DNA of 64,000 nucleotides, from contig BSYO01000005.1 in the NCBI GenBank assembly GCA_033239525.1, positions 62,001-126,000 of the forward strand, written 5' to 3'. Positions within the stretch are counted from its first letter, which is position 1, and each line of letters begins with the position of its first letter. The notes beneath the pieces are model-generated. The model searched no databases and was not told where the DNA came from. It saw only the letters and a program-made list of their open reading frames with translations. Positions 1 through 10,470 of the stretch are shown here, piece after piece. This DNA comes from Nepenthes gracilis. Its lineage: Eukaryota > Streptophyta > Magnoliopsida > Caryophyllales > Nepenthaceae. The position numbers were made by a program, and so were the translations under genes.

Positions 1-660
1 ATTGCATAATTCTACTTTTGCCATGGAACTTTCAGGTAGAGAGAATTTTGGGGGTTAGTTACTATTATTTCTGTGGAAGACATACTGGATATATAATTGA
101 TTGAAGTTGGGTATTTTCTTCCGTGCTACAATCCTTGATTTTAGTAGTTTTTACTTTTGGATATTTATATGATGTATTAATGAGTTAACAGTTATTTACT
201 TGAAGAATATTAACATTATGGTGAACAATTAATGATTTTTACTTTTGATTTTTTCTGCGTGAGTAGTTTGAGCCGTGTTTGCTAATTAGGGCTTGGGTCG
301 CCATTGTTTTGGTATCAAAGAAATAAAGTTATGTGAAAGACATTCGAGGATTTCAAAATTTGAGATATTCAAGGAAAATTTAAGGTTTGCCAAGTAGTTT
401 GAGGACTTGGAATATCTGAGTGATTTTGGGTAAAGGAGTTGATGATATATTTTGAGGCTTGGGATCAATAGATGTCCTAGGTTGAGAGTATATGGATGAA
501 TTCAAAATATTAAAATAGGTTTATTCTAAGCATTTTGTTTTTGCAGGATGTCGGAACAACAAACTATAAATACAAAGGATTCACCTAGAGCTTCTAATAG
601 CATCCATGCGGAGAAATTTGAAGTTTTAAGAGCACTTCAACAAGTGGCCCAGCCTGTAGG
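1..660 (+). mobile_element. Truncated LTR retrotransposon 5' end (LTR tail, primer site, gag start)
   Basis: A TTGGTATCAAAG stretch at 309-320 resembles the tRNA-Met primer-binding site that follows the 5' LTR in many plant elements (TTGGTATCAGAG). The GGGTCG-containing sequence just before it resembles chromovirus (Del/Tekay) LTR ends. A short reading frame opens at ATG 548 (MSEQQTINTKDS...) and hits a stop near 662. It could be the start of gag. Similarity is lost after about 700, where minus-strand integrase of another element begins, so this copy is broken at that junction. A host exon preceded by a TTTTTGCAG acceptor at 537-546 is the alternative reading. Confidence 0.35.
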
Positions 661-759
661 CTAAGTCATTAGCTCCTTGATTCACGGTTCTTGGATGGAA
701 GAGACACCAGCTTCTATTGCTTTAACACTCAGCTGAAACAATCAGTCGAAGCTGATTAC

Positions 760-2660
760 TATATACTTTGGGAGTAAGCCATCTCTGTTCTTTGGTCTCG
801 AGGCTGGTGGCATTGGTAGTGGGTCTAGGTGCTGTCGCTTGGCCTTATCATTGGTAGTGGGCTCAAATTTCTATACCCTGAAGCTAGGCAATTCTATTTC
901 TACTGCGATGATTGCCTCCTCCCCAAAGCATACACTATGTAAGCTTTCTGTAGTAGCCATGCTTGGTGCTGTTAGATAAGCCCTTAGGACACTGGGCAAC
1001 TCGTCCACCTAAGCCTGCTTTGTCTAGCTTTGTTTGCAACCCCGCGAGGATTATCTTATAGGTAATCTCTATTAGTTTACGGGTAAGATTTCAAGGTCTG
1101 GGCAAGCCTGATTTTGTGCCTCTCATAGTAATGAGTGGACCTTTTTTTGCAAGAATTGAATCCCGTTGTCAATAACTATGGTCTTTGGGAGGCCGAGCTG
1201 GCATCTTCTCCAATGATGTGGTTTATACGCTCTTGGTGCAGTATTTGACTCCTATAATTAGAAACTTCTTATTTCCTAAGGCGATATGGAACATGCCCAA
1301 TGTATCGATCCTCCATCGTGCGAAGGGCCAAGGGATTCATAGTGGGATGAGCTCTGTTGTTGGCCTCTGGGGGATGTTTCCATAGATTTAACATTAATTG
1401 CATCTTTTGACAGACTCTTAGGTGTCAGATTTCACGGTGGGCTAGTAATATACTTAGCACATGATCTTGAAGGCCAAATTCTTCCCTTTAATGTGTCCCC
1501 TATATATCTCGAGGTGCATCTCCAGGATGGGATCATCTTCTTCTAGGCCTAAACACTTCAAGAGAGGTACTGAATAACACCATAAGTAAAGTGATCCGTT
1601 GACAAGGGTATAACACCTGATAGTTTTCTGGGGATTTTTTGCATCGAGTTTGTTGGGTTCTTTCCCCATATTGAGTTACTCCCAGTAGGTTGTCATCCAA
1701 CTCTCCTCGTTATTTACTTGAGGACCTTGTTTGGCTTGAAGATGCTGGAGCACTCGAGGGTTTCGAACACCTTGTGCCCATAATCTCCATTGTGGAGGGT
1801 TGTGGCTAATTTTAATAGTGCATCGACGTCTTTTTTTGTTCTTTGGGGGGTATGGATGGCCTAGTACTATGCCAATGCCTCAATGTACATTTGGGTCTTC
1901 TTTAAGTCTGCACATGGTTTGGGTGGGAGACCTTGAAGCTTCCTTGGATATGGTTAACCACGAGCTCAAGTTGCTATAGATAAAGAGGTTCCATGTTGAG
2001 CATTCTCCCACAACCTTTATGATGAGGATGAGGGCCTTGTACTTTGCAACATTGTTTTAGGCGGAGAAGCCATAACGAATGGAGTATGCCCATTCTTCTC
2101 CTTTGGGGGAGGTGAGGAATACTCCTACACTGCTCCCTGTGATGATGCTCTGTCAATGAACAGGGTACATCCTGGCGAATCAATTCATGGGACATCAGGT
2201 TGGGCTGGCCTGTTCGTGGCTTGGGTTGCACTTCTGATGATGAAGTGGCTAGGACTTGTCCCTTGGTCACAGATGTAGGCCAAATTTGGATGTCATATTC
2301 TCCCAATTCAACTACCCACTTTATCAATCTGTCTGAAACCTCTAGCTTCTGTTGGACCTGCCTTAGTGGTTAGTCCATCCTCACTATGATCCTATGTAAT
2401 TGGAAGTATGGTCTCAACTTTCTTGCGGAGTATACCGGTGATAATGCTGCTTTCTCCACAATCAAGCATTGCATCTGCAGGCCAGATAGTATTTTGCTGA
2501 CAATATATACTAGCTTCATGATCCCTTCATCTTCCCTTATCAATGCCACATTAAGAGCTATATCTGCAATTGCTAGGTATAGGTATAATTCTTCCACATC
2601 AATTGGCCTAGAGAGCAGTGGCAGGAAGCCGAGGTAGCGCTTCAACTTCCTGAAGGCCTA
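760..2660 (-). pseudogene. RNase H, archaeal-type RNase H and integrase remnant of the 760-5424 gypsy element
   Basis: At 2645-2370 is the Ty3-type RNase H (LYLYLAIADIALNVALIREDEG...PVYS). It continues to the tether WVVELGEYDIQI near 2325-2290. At 2110-1900 another fragment (NNVAKYKALI) is the archaeal-type second RNase H. At 1669-1454 is the integrase zinc-binding region. From about 1390 to 780 the integrase core follows (DNGIQF near 1160, VDELPSVLRAY near 1000, CFGEEAI..VEIELPS near 900). Stops break every segment. Integrase is better preserved here than in the larger Tat element of this window. Confidence 0.7.
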
Positions 2661-2704
2661 TTATCACTTCTTGATCCATCCTAGGCCCCCATGCTTCGAT
2701 CCTC

Positions 2705-3910
2705 TTAATGTTGGAAGAAAGCCAGGTATTTCTGTACAAATTTATCTATGAACCTAGATTGGGAAGTGATTTTATTGGTGAGCCATTGTGCTTCTAATAC
2801 CGTCTTCGGGACTTCCAAGAAGATAATCGTGTCAATCATCTTCTGATTAGCTTCTATTCCATGGTTAGAGACAAAGAAACTGAGCAACTTGCCAATTACT
2901 ACTCCAAACACGCATTTAGTCGAGTTAAGCTTTATGTCATGCTTCCTTACGATCTTAAACACCTAGTCAAGGTCCTGAATGTGGTCCTGCATAGTATGCT
3001 TTTTAACAACGTATTATCGACATACACCACCATATTGTAACTGATCTGGTTGGCGAATATTTTTTTTGACAAGCTCCTGGTAGGTGGCTACCACGTTCTT
3101 TTGACTGAATGACATCATTTTGTAGTAGGATATGGCTTGGTCCATGATTAACATGGTATGTGCTCTTTATTCGAAGGATATATGCTTGTTTGGTTGTAGC
3201 TTGAATAGGCATCTATGAAGCTCAAGAGTTAGTGCCTAGAGCTCAAAATTACAAGCTGGTCTTTTCTGGGCAACAGGAAGCTTTTTTTTGGGACTTGCCT
3301 TATTTTCATCTATGGAGTAGATGCACATCTTCCAACTTCCATTAGCCTTCTTAACTATCACTTCGTTGGACAGCCACTTTAGGTATTGCACCCGTTGGAT
3401 GAATCCTACATCAATTAGTTTTTTACTTTCATCTTTCACTGCTTGTAGCTTCTCAAGGGAATAGTTTTGCCACTTCTGCCACACCAGCTTATGCCTAGGG
3501 GCTATGTTTAGCTTGTAGCATATTAAATCTAAAGAGATTCTAGGCATCTCAGCCGCAGTCCAAACAAAGATGTCCTGGTTAGCGCGGAGGAAAGCCACTG
3601 GGCATGAATCTCTCAGGATGAAAGGATCTTATAGGATTTTGATAGTCTCCTTTGCCCCGCCGGGGCGGCAATCCCTCTGGTCTAAATCCGTCAATGGGAT
3701 GCAAGGCTCAGGCCCTTGTAGTTGCATGAGGTAGCAGTTCCTCCCCATGGCTTGGCCACCTCTTACCTTGCCTACCACCGCTGGTGTTAGGAATTTCATC
3801 TTAACATGCTGGATGGACGTTGTCGCATCAAAACCTACTAGGGATGGCCTTCCGAGTATGGCATTGTAGGCTGAGAGTAAGTTGACTACGAGCATTATAA
3901 GAGTCCCCAA
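2705..3910 (-). pseudogene. Protease and reverse transcriptase remnant of the 760-5424 gypsy element
   Basis: The part at 3910-3629 contains an AYNAILGRPSLVGF segment, typical of the end of the gypsy aspartic protease domain. The part at 3598-3236 contains the RT entry region (D.GFI..VQY..WLSN.V.VKK.NG.W.MC). The piece at 2962-2705 carries the end of the RT palm/thumb (KCVFGV..GK.L.F.VS..GIE.N). The segment that would hold the YxDD active site, between about 3230 and 2970, is disrupted. Frames change between pieces, so no enzyme is made. Confidence 0.75.
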
Positions 3911-4399
3911 GGAGATCTTGGGTAAGTCACTACTAGGGTTACTTTGAGGTCTATGAGCCCTTTAGGCTAACGGGCTTGTTGTTGAGGCTGTACAAGGGCC
4001 CTTTAGACAGTCGGAGCCTTTGTCTTGTTAACCATAGATGGGTGAAAGCATCAAAGTATAGAAGGCCTTTGGAACTTCCACTATCAATAAAAATTCTTTT
4101 GTGATAGTTGTAGTTTTCTCCATCCGAGATGAGAATGCTTACAACTAGGGGGTCAAAGTTGGGAAAGTTACATGGCTATTTTCATTTTCGATGAAAGCTA
4201 TAACCTCTCACTCATGTCGCTTTCTCGCGCTCCTGCTCCTACTTTGGGTCAAACTTCCAACATGTTGATAGTCCTATTGGCAACTCAATTTTGCGAGGGA
4301 TCCAGTTCGACCTTTTCTCTCCCACCATGGGCTAGCTTTAGGACAAATTTTTTAAGGAAACCTCTTTTTATGATGAATTCAATCTCTTTCCGGAGATTT

Positions 4400-5424
4400 T
4401 GATAATCCTTGGTGTTGTGTCTGGGTCCTCAATGGAAGTGGAAATATTTTCGATTGGTTATCCCCTTCGGGGTTCAACATTGGCTTTAACCACCTTAACT
4501 GATGCTCGTCCTTGATCTATATCGAGATGTTGGTATTGGTTTCACTGAGCGGGGTCTAATGCTTGTGCTGCTCTAGCTCTTGGGCTAATTGTCTTATATG
4601 CTGTCGATTGTGCACACCCGGTTGGCAATGGCCTTTGACTCTCAACCTCTTTAGATCTTCTAGCCTATCCTTGGTGGGCTGACCAGCCATTTGAGCACTG
4701 TTGGCCTCTTTCACCAAGATGAAGGACCGGACTATTTTCTCTAGTTCTTTGCAAGAGGCAAGTCGCCTCATCATAACCTCCTTGTAGAACACTCCTCCTC
4801 GGAGGGCCCCACAGAATGTCCCAACCTCAGTTTCGTCTATGAGATTTGGGAATGCCCCTAGCCTTGCTACTGAATCGGTGGAAGTAGTCTTTTAGTTTTC
4901 GTTCATCGGTGCATGTTTTCTTAGTGCGAAGGGTCATTCTCTGGCCTTTTTCTAGACGTGTATGGGAAGGGAAACTCGAAGACAATTCCTTGAAGGAACC
5001 TATGCTGTTCACCTGCAGCCTTTAGAACCATATGCACGCATTGCCCTTTAGTGTCATTGGAAAGTTGTGGCACAAAGCATTGGCATTGAGCCTTTAAAAT
5101 ATTTGCAGAGTATAGAAGTGGTCTAGGTGATTGTAGGGATCTACCGCGTCATCTTGAGGGTCCATGTGGAAATTCTTAAACTTCTCTAGCAAGGGAACCC
5201 TAGTATGACCTCTAAGGAGTTTTGAGCGCTTGCCTCCACTCCACCTACTAAGTTCAGGCCCTAAAGATTTGCTTCTCAATTCTCTGGATCCTATCTTCGA
5301 CCCTAGCCATGGACATCCATCTTTGGGCGTTGAGGAGTGCCCTACGGTTGATCGTGGGCCCTACTATTGGCCCCAATCATCAATTGTCATGATGAGGATT
5401 TCTATTGCTCTTGACTTTCCATGA
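4400..5424 (-). pseudogene. gag remnant of the 760-5424 gypsy element
   Basis: Minus-strand fragments in shifting frames resemble the plant gypsy gag capsid region. Near 5200-5100 there is a LEKF...DP...HLDHF segment matching the conserved 'LEKFDG..DP..HLDHY' type motif. It is followed by L.ANALCHNFP.TLKG, A.IWF and a SF.ELSSSF segment, which is the usual capsid order. Several in-frame stops are present. The upstream part around 5424-5598 is AT-rich leader without recognisable coding. Confidence 0.7.
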
Positions 5425-5598
5425 CAATAGCTCTCTTTTGGCTATCCTTTTTTTTTTATATATATACTTTTTATTATGAGATAGTCTTGGTAGTTAAGTG
5501 GAGACTAACTGACCATTTATTCTATCTAATACCTAAGTCAGTGTAAGTTCAAAAAATATAAGAAAATGAAATAGATTACCGACTCTTTGAACTCCTGG

Positions 5599-6612
5599 TG
5601 TTAGGCGGAGGGGCCGAGCATCGCTGTGAGCTCGGTGCAAAAAATGTAACCCTTCAAGGAGACTAGTCCCAAGTGAAAAAGCACGTTTCGGTGCTTACGT
5701 ATTTCGACCCCGTTAAAGATATAGCGGAAGCAACAATAAATAATAAATTAAATATCCGATACACGTAAGGGATATTTAACTCTAGATGTAGACGGATCTA
5801 ATAAGCATGCACAACATTAACAACAATGAGCAATAATAATAAAGACTCAATTTTTTGGTAACGAAGTGAAAACTCGATACCCACGGTATCGAGAAAAACA
5901 CTCCGGCTTCAACGCGACCGGGGAAGCAATGCACTATGAAAATCAACTTACGGTAGGGTGGTAACGACGCGCTAATCTAGCCGACTTACTCCCGACACGT
6001 GATCCCTACCAAGGAACTCCTTGGATTTGCCCGCGGCAACGGAACCGGACACCTTCCGGTCTTCAAGCCACTCTTCCCTCTCGTGCCACTTGAATTGCCA
6101 ATCACGAATGAGTCTCCTTCACGAACCAACGTCTCCAACGATGGTAGAAGGCAATGTTTAAAAGGTGAAAGAAAATTGGTGAGAAAACTTCTATAGCATG
6201 TAGATCAATCTTGTAGTATAGAGTTTTCTCAAGAGAAGCAAGATTAATGGAGCATGAAAGGCTTTCTTCTCAAATGGGGGCTTAAAATAATCTGTCCAGA
6301 GAGCTTATGGCGTCCTTAGGGTTTCAAAATCATAAGACAATATTTATAGAGGAGCCAAAAAACGCGTTCAAAAATTGCCCGTTGGGCCGCCGCTCGAGCA
6401 GGGCCCGCTCAGGGGCGAGCAGCGAGCGGGCTACCTTCTGGTTTATACGCTCGAGCAGCAAGCGGGCTCCAGGCGAGCGGGCGCACTTTGGACGGGCTCG
6501 AGCGTGTGGAGGGCGGACCGAATGGACTTTAACCCGACAACCCACGACCCGACATTAATACAATAATACATATGGTCACAGAATATTCCAATTAAACAAA
6601 ATGTCTCTAACA
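5599..6612 (-). mobile_element. Probable solo LTR
   Basis: The segment begins TGTTAG and ends CTAACA on the plus strand, a perfect 6-bp inverted terminal repeat with TG/CA ends as in LTRs. On the minus strand a strong TATA box (TATAAATA, plus-strand 6341-6348) lies about 265 bp inside the 5' end, followed by a GC-poor leader, as expected for U3-R-U5. The GC-rich part at 6380-6545 is then U3. Candidate 5-bp flanks are CCTGG and CCAAG, which match poorly, so the insertion would be old or the left end misplaced. It separates the gypsy gag remnant from the sequence to its right. Small overlapping open frames inside it are not genes. Confidence 0.5.
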
Positions 6613-7004
6613 CCAAGTGTTGGTGGTGGTGAATTATGTTGGGTCTTTTTGGAGGGTGTGGTTGTTATTTCTCTCATGCTTTATCTCTCCTCGTTGGAGC
6701 TTGATTGAAGCTCTGTTTGGGAGTAGCCGAAGCCTTTGCTGTCAGTTAAGGCTCTCTTTCTCTCCGAAGTTATTTGTGGCTCCCTTTCTGAGAACGTGGC
6801 ATTTCTCTTCTAATTCTGGCTAAGTAGAGAGAAAGCGTGTGTGCATTAATTACCCTTTTTTCTTCACAGTGTGAGGATGTGTTTTCTCCTTTGCTTGGAA
6901 GTTTAAATGGATCAAATAGAGAATTGGGAATCAGATCTCAAATTAGAGATCAAATCCTTATAAATGAGGATTGGTGAAGTATTTATAACTTAATGGCCAA
7001 ATGT
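6613..7004. other. Unassigned non-coding stretch
   Basis: No gene is recognised. The sequence is pyrimidine-rich on the plus strand (many CTCTTTCTCT tracts). It contains a 68-codon open frame at 6617-6823 with no recognisable domain. It leads directly into the tandem duplication. Confidence 0.4.
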
Positions 7005-7564
7005 AGCTGTTGGAAAGAAGTTAGTGGCTTATTAGCTGCGTATCTAAGGTCAGAGGGCAGTGGTACAGGCATCAGGATTTTCTGCAAACATGGCTGTCCT
7101 GTCCATCATACATCCTTTGCACAATTTTCATTTTAGAACTGTCAAATATGCTTTTATCGTGTCAAACTAATTAAATTTGAATCTTTTTGTTGCTCACGTA
7201 GTGAGCCAATAAGGAATATTTGCGGTCTGAGTGATGACATATCATGTTAACTTGGTATTTGTTTCTCCTTCAAAACTGTCAGAGGCTTATTAGCTGTTGG
7301 AAAGAAGTTAGTGGCTTATTAGCTGCGTATCTAAGGTCAGAGGGCAGTGGTACAGGCATCAGGATTTTCTGCAAACATGGCTGTCCTGTCCATCATACAT
7401 CCTTTGCACAATTTTCATTTTAGAACTGTCAAATATGCTTTTATCGTGTCAAACTAATTAAATTTGAATCTTTTTGTTGCTCACGTAGTGAGCCAATAAG
7501 GAATATTTGCGGTCTGAGTGATGACATATCATGTTAACTTGGTCTTTGTTTCTCCTTCAAAACT
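7005..7564. repeat. Direct tandem duplication, 287-bp period
   Basis: Copy one (7005-7277) and copy two (7292-7564) are offset by exactly 287 bp. They differ at one base I can see (GGTATTTG versus GGTCTTTG near the right end). The 14-bp spacer 7278-7291 belongs to the first unit. The unit is AT-rich, has no open frame of note and contains a GTGAGCCAATAAGG segment with an inverted CCAAT-type core. The near identity means the duplication is recent compared with the decayed transposons around it. A sequence-assembly artefact is possible. Confidence 0.93.
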
Positions 7565-8782
7565 ACTACTGCTTCCACACTGGAACGGGGACAAATGGGA
7601 GAATTGAGGGTGCTCTCTGGGTCGGTTACTCAATGGATTGAGATCCGAGGCGAACTGGTATCCAACAAATTCTATATATGTTTTCTTCAAATCAAATGCT
7701 TTTATTTCTTTTTGTCACTAAATATCAATAACACAAAATGTTCTTAACAAAGGGCTGACTTGGAACGCAATGAGAATGATACCATGCCTTATATTGGAAC
7801 ATTTGTACAAATACTAGTAGCGGAAGGAAGCAATTTTATTTTACTTGTTTTGTGAAAATTTAGAGAAAAAAAGTCGTGGAATGTTTGGTGTCCTCATTTT
7901 AATACGTAAAAGTAAGTAAATTTATACAAAATTAAATGATAAATATATTAAATTTGGTCAGTAGAAGAAAAAATTAAAAACAATGTGAAAACTATCAAAA
8001 AAATTCTACAGATTATTATCATCTAATAATACTACATCCAAGAAAAATTTTGAATTTCTCAAATATCAGGAAATCATTATGAAAATTGTAAAATCCTCTA
8101 AAAATTTTGAATTTCTATAGGTATAATTTTCTTATTTATAGTGATATGTAATTTTACCTCTCAACCCTACTTTTACTTTCGTTTTTAAAAGTTAAACTAA
8201 GTATAATATAAATCTCGGGAAATTTCTTAGAAATTGTAATAATGAATTCAGTTACCCTCATTATGTAGGAAGGATCAACCAATTATATGACGGGCCTGGT
8301 ACGCGGGTGTATATAGTAGCCCTATTTTTTAACCTTTTATTTGTTGGATTTTAATTAGACAGACTAAATTTAATTTTAATAAAAATTGAAAAAAAATATA
8401 AATAGTTTTTTATTATATTTTTGTAATATGAGTATTCGAATATTTTAATATTTTAGAATGAAAAAATAATTTAAAAATTATGGTAGGTTCTTTTGAAATA
8501 TTAAATTTCGTTTATTAAATTTTTATATATTTAACAAATGAAATGTAAAAAGAAGAGGCTACCGCACATCCGCATCACACACATTCACGCACATAAGTTA
8601 TACTATTAATTTTACGTAAAAAAAATTCGTTAATACTAAACCTAATACATCTAATAAGAATAAATGAGAAACGAATAATTAAACGGTAATATATTATATA
8701 ACCAATGCTAAAATAATATACCTAAATGTAGCGAATGATAAAACTCGGAATTTAAATGGATAACTAAATCTTTATCTATTAC
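7565..8782. other. AT-rich non-coding stretch
   Basis: No open frame, domain or clear repeat boundary is seen. Base composition is strongly A+T from about 7800 to 8780. The final five bases, ATTAC at 8778-8782, are one half of the target duplication of the next solo LTR. Confidence 0.5.
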
Positions 8783-9856
8783 TGTTGCCTTCCGGGACTC
8801 GGGATCCACGTGTAACACAAGTGTTTGGGATTTAGGGTTATAGAGAGAGAGGTTAAGACCGGATTTTTATGTGGAAAACCTCCTCTTGAATGGGGAGGAA
8901 AAACTATGAGGCTCTGGGCCTTTAGAAATGCTTCACTATCTTTATGGAAGTCTTTACAAAGTACAAGTTTTTAGGGTGGATCCCTGCCTTGTCTCTTGTT
9001 TTGTATTTCTCTCCTTAAAGGCTTCACTCGTTGGGAAGCTTTGTCACTCCTTTGTTCTTTCTCGTTGAGAAGGGAGGTGGAAGGAAATGGGCCGGGAGAG
9101 GGTCGTGGTCTTCTCCTTTTTCTTGAATAAGTTCAGAGAGGAGAGAGAGTCCCCCTGCAAGATCCTTTGCTGGGTATTTATAGGGAAAAATGTGCTGTTG
9201 GGGAGGGGACACGTGGCAGTCACCGAGCGGCCGAGAAACTGTGCAGTGTTCCATTGGCCTCATTTAATGCTGCTGACGTGCGCGGGATAGCACGCGGCTG
9301 GCGCCGTTGGTAGGCCTTGGCGTGTCAGGCATGCGGGGTCTAGGCGTCAGTCTTGATTTGACCAGACGTGCCCTGTTTAGACGGCGACTGGCAGTGGTTG
9401 TAGGTTCCTTGGGAATCGGCGAAGTCGCTTAGCTGGCATTCTCGGTCTTGCATGGGGCAGTCCTCGTCCTTGCGTGGCGCTTCTTATGGCTTCGTGAGTT
9501 CGCGGACTCATCGGAGGAGGCAGCTCTCGAAGGATCCTTTGAGGAAAGCCCTCGAGTCTCTTCTTGACTTCTCAGACTGATCTGAGACTTGGTAGGACTT
9601 CTAGGGTTCTCGGGCTTCTTCTTGTCCGTGTATCTGGATGTCGTTAGCGATGTCCTCGAGCTTCCTTATGAGTGGACGAGACCTCTCGGACTTCTGCCGT
9701 GGCTTTGGCTTTCGGGACATTGGCCTCTGTTTTGGACCTCCGTTTTGGGCCTCTCGGGCTGTCCAACTTTCTTGGCTCGTGGGCATATTTCTGGGCCTTT
9801 CGCTTGGGCCTTTCCTTTGGGCCGTGCTTTTATGGGCCTTTTATTGGGGCCCAACA
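8783..9856 (-). mobile_element. Solo LTR with 5-bp target duplication
   Basis: The 1074-bp segment begins TGTTG and ends CAACA and is flanked on both sides by ATTAC (8778-8782 and 9857-9861), a perfect 5-bp target duplication. There is no internal region, so this is a solo LTR left by recombination between two LTRs. A TATA box on the minus strand (TATAAATA, plus-strand 9175-9182), followed by a pyrimidine-rich leader, sets its orientation. The GC-rich half 9200-9856 is U3. Open frames reported on both strands at 9589-10026 are chance frames in this GC-rich part. The element lies about 0.6 kb downstream of the TBL gene stop codon. Confidence 0.87.
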
Positions 9857-9861
9857 ATTAC

Positions 9862-10470
9862 TTTTATCTCCTTTCTAGAATCAGATGGGTACTTTTACCC
9901 ATGATTGTTATTCCAATGCTAGAGGTAAATTACCCCCATAGTTATGCACATGCCATGCATACATCAGAAATTGATTCATCATTCTATCCAAACCACACTG
10001 GTGCAACCATTCTTTCTACGGACTGAAATTGCTTTCACTAGAAATATGCTCACGTGAAATACCCTTATAATTTATAAGTGAAAAACCACACATTAGTGGA
10101 TGTAAACTTACAAGAAATTGACCTAAAACCTAATATTTCTTACTCCATTATAAAGACTGACTTGGTTTACTAGGTCTCTGCCTCGATTGGGCAAAACAAA
10201 TTGAACGAGTTCTTTGTGAAGGGCACTTCAGAGTCTTTCTGTACAAACATCAAAACCATACCACAAATCTAAAATCCTCGTTCACTGAGCCACTGTTTAT
10301 ATTTCTTATTGCAAAATCTACGATTGTGCATGGAGTTGTTCATTTATTTTGCTTACTCTCCTCCCAAAGAAAGACGAGCGTAAAAAAATTAACAGCAATC
10401 GGATGTTTGCATCCACAAAGCTATGCATTGAAGGAATGAATTACCAGAAAGCGTAAGTAATGTTATGTTT
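9862..10470 (-). other. 3' flank / probable 3' UTR of the TBL gene
   Basis: This stretch follows the TBL stop codon in the direction of transcription. It is non-coding and AT-rich with no transposon signature. The transcript end presumably falls here, but I could not fix a poly(A) site from sequence alone. Confidence 0.4.

Larger units (their letters stand above)
760..5424 (-). mobile_element. Degenerate Ty3/gypsy retrotransposon, Tat-like
   Basis: Read on the minus strand, gag, protease, reverse transcriptase, RNase H, a second (archaeal-type) RNase H and integrase appear in that order from 5424 down to about 760. This is the Ty3/gypsy order, and the extra RNase H is a Tat-lineage mark. Frames are interrupted by many stops and frameshifts, so it is a dead copy. 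No matching LTR pair was recognised. The 5' side meets a separate LTR at 5599 and the 3' side meets unrelated plus-strand retroelement sequence near 700. It is related to, but much more decayed than, the element at 32313-42784. Confidence 0.85.

Noticed and set aside
6307..6566. Three overlapping frames on both strands
   Set aside because: They are chance frames in the GC-rich U3 of the 5599-6612 LTR.
9589..10026. A 145-codon plus-strand frame
   Set aside because: It crosses the right border of the solo LTR and its target duplication, and has no domain.
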